From assembly GCA_002498185.1 (NCBI GenBank), contig DAGO01000129.1, forward strand, positions 1 through 8,424: DNA of 8,424 nt. The letters run 5' to 3'. The stretch is from Euryarchaeota archaeon UBA10 (GTDB taxonomy: Archaea; Thermoplasmatota; Poseidoniia; Poseidoniales; Poseidoniaceae). The position numbers and the translations under genes are program-made. The stretch's first letter is position 1. Each line of letters opens with the position of its first letter. Positions 1-4,437 of this stretch are shown piece by piece. A model generated the notes under the pieces. That model was not told where the DNA came from and searched no databases. It saw only the letters and a list, made by a program, of their open reading frames with translations.

Positions 1-79
1 CTCCAAAAATCCTAATGAAAATAGCAAATATTCCGTTAGACTTTCAAGAATAACATATCCTGCGTTAAACGGGGCGGAC
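1..79. other. Left-edge leader segment, no confident gene
   Basis: No gene can be assigned here with confidence. Three frames are open. The plus frame continuous with the downstream propeller gene has no stop back to position 2, but it has no ATG, GTG or TTG before 80. A second plus frame ends in TAA at 51-53 (last residues ANIPLDFQE) and could be the tail of an upstream gene. On the minus strand an ATG at 81-79, sharing the CATG with the propeller start, opens a frame of 27 codons (starting MSAPFNAGYV) that runs off the window. Open frames of this length are common by chance in A+T-rich DNA, so none is called as a gene. Confidence 0.4.
26..32 (+). promoter_or_regulatory. Possible TATA-like box for the propeller gene
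   Basis: The A/T-only run AAATATT is centred about 51 nt before the ATG at 80. A transcription start about 25 nt downstream would give a leader of roughly 25 nt. An alternative box, AATAACATAT at 49-58, would suit a leaderless transcript. There is no good Shine-Dalgarno match before the ATG (the preceding bases are GGGGCGGAC), so the leaderless option stays open. The call rests on base composition and spacing only. Confidence 0.22.
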
Positions 80-2416
80 ATGACCAGAGCAAGGCTTACT
101 CTTCTTGTTACGCTGTTTTGCTTGTTTTCAATACCTTTAGTTTCGGCTAACCCGTCCGGACTAACCTACCTAGATTCCACATGGTCTACCAATGATGGTG
201 ATGAAGGAGATTTGCTTGCAATCAACCCAAATGGAACCATTCTTGCATCATACCATGGCAAGGATATCATTTTGTTCAATACAACGACTTTCGAGCAGAT
301 TGGTAAAATTAGTTTTGATGAAGATATTGCAGGAATGGAATTTAATCCCAATGGTACGGTTTTAGCAATTAACAAACGCTCTACTGCGCAAATTCGTGAA
401 TCCATCAAACTAATCGATGTAGAAACTCTTCAGGTATTCGATAGCGGTGTGCTCGCTGACGATAGATTTCGTGATATCGCTTGGAGTGTGGATGGGATGG
501 TCATTTCTGCCCACGGTTACGACGGTGAAGTCGTTGAGCAATATCGTTACCCAGAGCTGACAATAAAGAATACTCTTCATGGGGTGCATGTAGTAGACGT
601 AACTTGCATTGATTATCGGTCCGATGGTGAATACATCTTGACGGGGGATGAATCTGGAAGGTGGGCTGTTTGGAATATGCAAGGGCAAAAACAGGGTTCG
701 TATATTGAATACGGAGAAGGACTTCTAGATTGCAAATTTTCACCTGATGGACTTGACATCATACTGCTAGGTGAAGATGGAACAATCACATCCAGGACAT
801 TTGATGGCTTGGAAAACCATGTCACTACAATCAAAGGTGCAGAAGAAATCATGTTTTCTTATTCTGGAACACGAATGCATATTTCGGTAGAGAATGACGA
901 CTTCATAGGTCTAGTAACATATGACTACGCTAATTTCAATGAATTGCAGCGAACCAACTTTTTCCATATAGTGGAAGATGTCGAATTTATCGATGATGAA
1001 TATAGCCGTATCCAAACCCTATTTGTCGCAGGTGGCACTGGTGAAGTGGCTGTTTATTTGCGCGACATAGCTGCAGACGGTTTCGGTGAACCTGGTTCCG
1101 ATTTAGACGGCGATTCTGTCCCAGACAATCTGGACCAAGATGATGACGGAGACGGAATTATTGATGATTGGGATGATGACATTGGATGCGATGCTCCAGA
1201 AGGAACGCCATGTTCTCGGTATCCTGACCTTTCTAAAATCAGAAATATCGAAATTACAGTAGGAGAATACTTCATTGTGAAAGACCAAATCTCATTACCT
1301 TCCGAGGATTCTAGTAATATTCGAAACCTGTCTAGGAATGCACTTGCTAAGGACCAAGTCCTAAGTTCGCGTGAGACAAATCTGTTCGCTAATGCGATGT
1401 GTGAAAACATGGACCACAGCGATATTGTAGACCAATGGAGAGATTCGATTTCACTGTCTAACGGAGAATTGGGAGATGCAACAATCAGTTGCTTTATTGT
1501 TGATGGAATGGAAATGATAAGGGACGGTGATTCGACTACCCAAATTACTTTTGCAATAGTTACGACATTCGAGTATGATAGCGCAGTTACCTTCCCACTC
1601 CAGATCTCGTTATCTGAACAACCACTACCTACCGATGGTTCAATTTCATGGCTAGCGCCAGCACATCCCGTGGCACTAAAATTTTCTGGAGATGGTTTAG
1701 TTAGTCAAACAATTCCATTATGGTGGAACAATGTGGATGATAGTGCATCGGTTACGATAGAGGAAGTCGAAGTCAAAGAACGAACTGTCATAGAGAGTGC
1801 GATTGACTGGGCAATGCACCCAATCGCTTTCATCTTCTATCTTGGGGTTCTGATTGGAATCGGAACTTTATGGTTGAGACATCAAAACAAAATTGATTTC
1901 GATGTAGAAGATGAAGAAATTGCGGAAGAGGAAGATTCTGATGAAGAAGATGAGGAAGATGAACCAGACACATCTCCAGGTCAGAACGCTGATAATGATG
2001 AGACAGTAGTCAAAGAAAGACCGAAAAGGACTCCTCCGCCTAGTAAACGGAAAATGTACAGCACAAGCTCAGATAATGAACCTCTAGCCAAGAAAAGGCG
2101 AGTTTCGGAAACCAAATTGAATAAAGATGGTCCGATAATGAAAACGAAAAGAAAACGCTTAGATTCTATTGACCAAAATCCAGAGGCTTCGACTTCCAGA
2201 CCTATTGTCGCTGGAAAGAAAAAAGTGGTCAAACCAGAAGATAACGTGATCAAAACACGTAAGGTTAAGACCGCAAAGAAAGAAGAAACCAAACCTGAAC
2301 CCGAAGCGAAAAAGAAGCGAAAACCTGTCAAGAGAAAGAAGAAAGGTTCTGGAAAGAAAATTGATGAAGAAAAATTGCAGGACAACCTAGTAAGTGATTT
2401 CTTGAAGGAAGAATAA
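80..2416 (+). CDS. Secreted, C-terminally membrane-anchored beta-propeller protein with Asp-rich segment and charged cytoplasmic tail
   Basis: The specific function is unknown. The 778 residues begin with a signal peptide (1-23: TRAR n-region, hydrophobic core, VSA before N24). The cysteine at 14 is inside the hydrophobic core, so this is not a lipobox. Residues about 30-330 show WD40-like blades, with repeated turns NPNG (49, 89), SVDG (136), RSDG (180), SPDG (221) and a WAVWNM strand near 195. Residues 341-367 are an Asp-rich thrombospondin-type-3-like stretch (DLDGDSVPDN, DDDGDGIIDD) likely to bind Ca2+. A beta-rich region (about 385-570) follows, with cysteines at 370, 378, 441 and 471. 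One membrane helix lies at about 581-599. The tail (600-778) is first strongly acidic (605-631), then Lys/Arg-rich, and ends in a short possible helix. Topology is inferred as propeller outside, tail inside. The start at 80 is chosen because the signal peptide begins there, although the frame is open upstream. Confidence 0.88.
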   Translation: MTRARLTLLVTLFCLFSIPLVSANPSGLTYLDSTWSTNDGDEGDLLAINPNGTILASYHGKDIILFNTTTFEQIGKISFDEDIAGMEFNPNGTVLAINKRSTAQIRESIKLIDVETLQVFDSGVLADDRFRDIAWSVDGMVISAHGYDGEVVEQYRYPELTIKNTLHGVHVVDVTCIDYRSDGEYILTGDESGRWAVWNMQGQKQGSYIEYGEGLLDCKFSPDGLDIILLGEDGTITSRTFDGLENHVTTIKGAEEIMFSYSGTRMHISVENDDFIGLVTYDYANFNELQRTNFFHIVEDVEFIDDEYSRIQTLFVAGGTGEVAVYLRDIAADGFGEPGSDLDGDSVPDNLDQDDDGDGIIDDWDDDIGCDAPEGTPCSRYPDLSKIRNIEITVGEYFIVKDQISLPSEDSSNIRNLSRNALAKDQVLSSRETNLFANAMCENMDHSDIVDQWRDSISLSNGELGDATISCFIVDGMEMIRDGDSTTQITFAIVTTFEYDSAVTFPLQISLSEQPLPTDGSISWLAPAHPVALKFSGDGLVSQTIPLWWNNVDDSASVTIEEVEVKERTVIESAIDWAMHPIAFIFYLGVLIGIGTLWLRHQNKIDFDVEDEEIAEEEDSDEEDEEDEPDTSPGQNADNDETVVKERPKRTPPPSKRKMYSTSSDNEPLAKKRRVSETKLNKDGPIMKTKRKRLDSIDQNPEASTSRPIVAGKKKVVKPEDNVIKTRKVKTAKKEETKPEPEAKKKRKPVKRKKKGSGKKIDEEKLQDNLVSDFLKEE

Positions 2417-3205
2417 TTACCAAGCCATTGTAATCTCTTCGTCCATTTGACAAGCCGAGTTTAGAAATTGTTTGAGTCCATTCATATCTTCTGGATCCAT
2501 TCTGTTTATTACTTCGCCAAAGTATCTCTCTAAACGGTCAACAGTTTGAGATGACTTCTTACTGCTGGTTTTGATTACTTCCTTTCTAACAGAAGAATTG
2601 GTTTCAAATGCAATTAATCTCTGAATCAATGCTGTGTAAGCAGCCTTAACGCTGCTGATGTCTGAGTCTTTACGTGCTGCGAATACTCCGAATACCATGG
2701 GGTGTCCGCTAACTTCTTTCCATTCCTTACCGAGATCTAATTTAATCAGTTCAGGATGGTCTCTAGCCGCTTCAAGCGCTCTGTCCCCTATCAATAGACA
2801 ACCATCACAGTTGGCAAGCATGCCTTTCAAATCTGGGCCCATTTCGACGTATTCAGGATTCAATTTCCTGTGCTTAATCAAAAACTTGAGCAGGGTTACA
2901 GAAGTTGCAGAATCAGATGGAAGGGCTATTGATTTCATTTCGGAGATATGCTTCTCTCCGAATAGTAGAACACTGCCGACCTCGCCTTTACTGGAGATTG
3001 AAAGATCTGGAACTAGTACCAATTTGTCGGAATTTTTAGCGAAATCTGCTGCAGGTATTGGGGCCAAAATACAATCACGACGAATCAAATGGCCTGTTAA
3101 CCAAGAAGGTGGTGCAGGTAAAACATTCCAATTTTCCGAAAGACCATGGAATAATGGTTCACAATTAATGAACGAAACTCTACCTATTGTCTTCTCCCAA
3201 GTCAT
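2417..3205 (-). CDS. mqnA: Chorismate dehydratase MqnA (futalosine pathway)
   Basis: MqnA dehydrates chorismate to 3-[(1-carboxyvinyl)oxy]benzoate, the committed step of the futalosine route to menaquinone, in the cytoplasm. The 262 residues are close to the usual family length (about 270-290). The periplasmic-binding-protein-like fold signature is visible: N-terminal GRVSFINCEPLFHGL (8-22, family form GRxxYLNxxP), CILAPIPAADF (45-55), DLSISSKGEVGSVLLF (67-82), the SDSATS loop (97-102), CLLIGDRAL (136-144), DLGKEW (157-162) and SGHPMVFGVFAAR (166-178). The last three are more typical of MqnA than of the related MqnD. The ATG follows the mqnE stop directly and is preceded by GGTGA at 3214-3210, a good archaeal ribosome site, which supports this start and coupled translation. 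The stop codon abuts that of the convergent propeller gene. MqnD remains a weaker alternative. Confidence 0.87.
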   Translation of the reverse strand: MTWEKTIGRVSFINCEPLFHGLSENWNVLPAPPSWLTGHLIRRDCILAPIPAADFAKNSDKLVLVPDLSISSKGEVGSVLLFGEKHISEMKSIALPSDSATSVTLLKFLIKHRKLNPEYVEMGPDLKGMLANCDGCLLIGDRALEAARDHPELIKLDLGKEWKEVSGHPMVFGVFAARKDSDISSVKAAYTALIQRLIAFETNSSVRKEVIKTSSKKSSQTVDRLERYFGEVINRMDPEDMNGLKQFLNSACQMDEEITMAW

Positions 3206-4396
3206 TCAATCACCCGTTGCCATGCGTAGGCTCCTTCTTGCAGGAACTTTTGGTGGAATGAACTCCACAAAAGAAGTGTAAGTTGTGTTTCTCTGGATTG
3301 GAATCGAGCCTGAGTTTGAGACAATCTTCGCCAGTTGAGCCTTGTCATGGTCCAATGGTGCAGTTGATCCTGCAAGATGCATAATTGATTCCTTCTGTAC
3401 AGTACCGTCGATATCATCAGCTCCGAATTGCAGTGCAAGTTCAGAAATTTCGTCGCCAAGATTCATTCGGTATGCTTTGATGTGGGGAATGTTGTTCAAC
3501 ATCAGCCTAGAGATTGCAATGACACGTAAGACCTCGGTACCCGTAGCCAATTGTGCCTCTGGCAGCCTCGAATCGTCAGGTAAAAACGGATATGGGACAA
3601 AGCATTGGAATCCTGCAGTTTCATCTTGCAATTCTCTTAATTTTATCATATGCATAACTCGATGCTCGATTGATTCAATCGTGCCGTAGAGCATTGTGCA
3701 ATTAGTTGGTATTCCTAAGCTATGTGCTGTTCGGTGAATCTCTAGATATTCGTCTGAGGATTCCTTACCACGGCAAATAACCCCTCGAATATCATCATCG
3801 AGGATTTCTGCACCGCCACCTGGAAGGGAGCCTAAGCCCGATTTTTTCAATCTCGAAAGTGTTTCCCTGATAGATAAATTTGAGAGTTTAGCGATATGCT
3901 TCACTTCGACAGCAGTTAATGCTTTGATATGAACGTGAGGGAATTCTTTTCTTGTCCTACTAAACAATTCAGTGTAGTGTTCGATTCCCCATTCTGGATG
4001 AAGACCACCTACGGAGTGTACTTCATCGACATAGCTGGAGTAATTACTCAAATCTTCAATGTATTCTTCGATTTCCAATTGATAAGCATCTTGAGCACGT
4101 CTACCTCTTCTGAAAGCGCAGAATTTGCATGCCAGGGTGCAGATGTTTGTTTGATTGATGTGGACATTAACATTGAAGAATACTTTGTTTCCAAATCTAG
4201 CACTCTTTACAATACTTGCGAGGTGTCCAATCAAGTCCAAATCGCTGTAGTTGAACAAGAACTTGCCGTCTTCAAGATTTAGGGGAACATTGTTTCCTAA
4301 TTTTCCAACAATATCCCGTAGTTCATCGGGCCAAGATTCTTGTCTCAACAAACTGGTGAGATTAGCCTGCCAATTAGGCTGTTCACCGTCTGCCAT
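3206..4396 (-). CDS. mqnE: Aminodeoxyfutalosine synthase MqnE (radical SAM)
   Basis: MqnE joins the MqnA product to S-adenosylmethionine, giving 6-amino-6-deoxyfutalosine in menaquinone synthesis. The radical SAM [4Fe-4S] motif CxxxCxxC is C86, C90, C93 (NICTLACKFCAF), preceded by VHINQTN (78-84). MqnE-type signatures follow: VHSVGGLHPEW (126-136), LKALTAVEV-like strand (158-165), SLPGGGAEILDD (190-201), CRGKESSDEYLEIH (208-221), TMLYG (234-238), RELQDETAGFQCF (254-266), NIPHIKAY (302-309) and GADDIDGTV (325-333). The HSVGGLHPEW and LPGGGAEI blocks separate it from MqnC and CofH. After the usual C-terminal RNTTY (369-373) it carries about 23 extra residues with several basic ones. The ATG at 4396 is the first possible start, because an in-frame TGA lies four codons upstream (4408-4406). 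It is the upstream partner of mqnA and is separated from it only by the stop codon. Confidence 0.92.
   Translation of the reverse strand: MADGEQPNWQANLTSLLRQESWPDELRDIVGKLGNNVPLNLEDGKFLFNYSDLDLIGHLASIVKSARFGNKVFFNVNVHINQTNICTLACKFCAFRRGRRAQDAYQLEIEEYIEDLSNYSSYVDEVHSVGGLHPEWGIEHYTELFSRTRKEFPHVHIKALTAVEVKHIAKLSNLSIRETLSRLKKSGLGSLPGGGAEILDDDIRGVICRGKESSDEYLEIHRTAHSLGIPTNCTMLYGTIESIEHRVMHMIKLRELQDETAGFQCFVPYPFLPDDSRLPEAQLATGTEVLRVIAISRLMLNNIPHIKAYRMNLGDEISELALQFGADDIDGTVQKESIMHLAGSTAPLDHDKAQLAKIVSNSGSIPIQRNTTYTSFVEFIPPKVPARRSLRMATGD
3210..3214 (-). promoter_or_regulatory. Ribosome binding site for mqnA inside the end of mqnE
   Basis: GGTGA on the minus strand ends four bases before the mqnA ATG at 3205-3203 and lies within the last codons of mqnE. 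It matches the 3' half of the archaeal GGAGGTGA consensus. It favours separate initiation of mqnA at this ATG over read-through of the mqnE TGA. Confidence 0.6.
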
Positions 4397-4410
4397 GGTA
4401 AGCCGTCAAA

Positions 4411-4429
4411 CTAGTTGTTTTTGAACTAG
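4411..4429. repeat. Short inverted repeat between the ATPase and mqnE
   Basis: CTAGTT (4411-4416) and AACTAG (4424-4429) are exact reverse complements around a 7-base loop. They sit in the 36-bp gap between the ATPase stop and the mqnE start. As RNA this would be a weak A/U-rich 6-bp hairpin without a U tract on the minus-strand side, so it is a poor intrinsic terminator. It could be an operator or processing site for mqnE. A 6-bp repeat may also be chance. Confidence 0.3.
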
Positions 4430-4430
4430 C

Positions 4431-4437
4431 GTTTAAG
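4431..4437 (-). promoter_or_regulatory. Possible TATA-like box for mqnE
   Basis: The minus strand reads CTTAAAC across the ATPase stop codon, about 38 nt before the mqnE ATG. With normal archaeal spacing, transcription would start near 4410 and give a leader of about 14 nt. mqnE has no Shine-Dalgarno match (ACGGCTTACC precedes the ATG), which fits a short-leader transcript. The element is short and could be coincidental; co-transcription from the ATPase is the alternative. Confidence 0.25.

Noticed and set aside
80..150. Lipoprotein signal for the propeller protein because of Cys14
   Set aside because: Cys14 sits in the middle of the hydrophobic core and is not preceded by a lipobox; the cleavage site VSA-N at 21-24 fits an ordinary signal peptidase.
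1100..1183. GAT/GAC-rich run as a tandem DNA repeat or CRISPR-like array
   Set aside because: The repetition comes from Asp and Gly codons of the calcium-type segment; there are no regular repeat units or spacers at the DNA level.
1981..2385. 134-codon minus-strand open frame rich in Phe, Leu and Ser that resembles membrane helices
   Set aside because: It is the mirror of the Lys/Glu-rich tail codons (AAG/GAA read as CTT/TTC) of the propeller protein. The hydrophobicity is a by-product of that composition.
3206..3208. TGA as a recoded (selenocysteine or read-through) codon joining mqnE and mqnA
   Set aside because: MqnE already ends past its family C-terminus, an ATG follows at once with a GGTGA site before it, and no stable hairpin is evident nearby. 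Two separate proteins are the simpler reading; the junction is kept only as a finding to check.
2658..3281. 207-codon plus-strand open frame across mqnA
   Set aside because: It lies antisense to mqnA, which carries clear family motifs throughout; its translation shows no domain and is a shadow of the mqnA codons.
3206..4396. MqnC or CofH as the identity of the radical SAM protein
   Set aside because: All three share CxxxCxxC, but the HSVGGLHPEW, LPGGGAEI and RELQDETAGFQ blocks and the neighbouring mqnA fit MqnE best.
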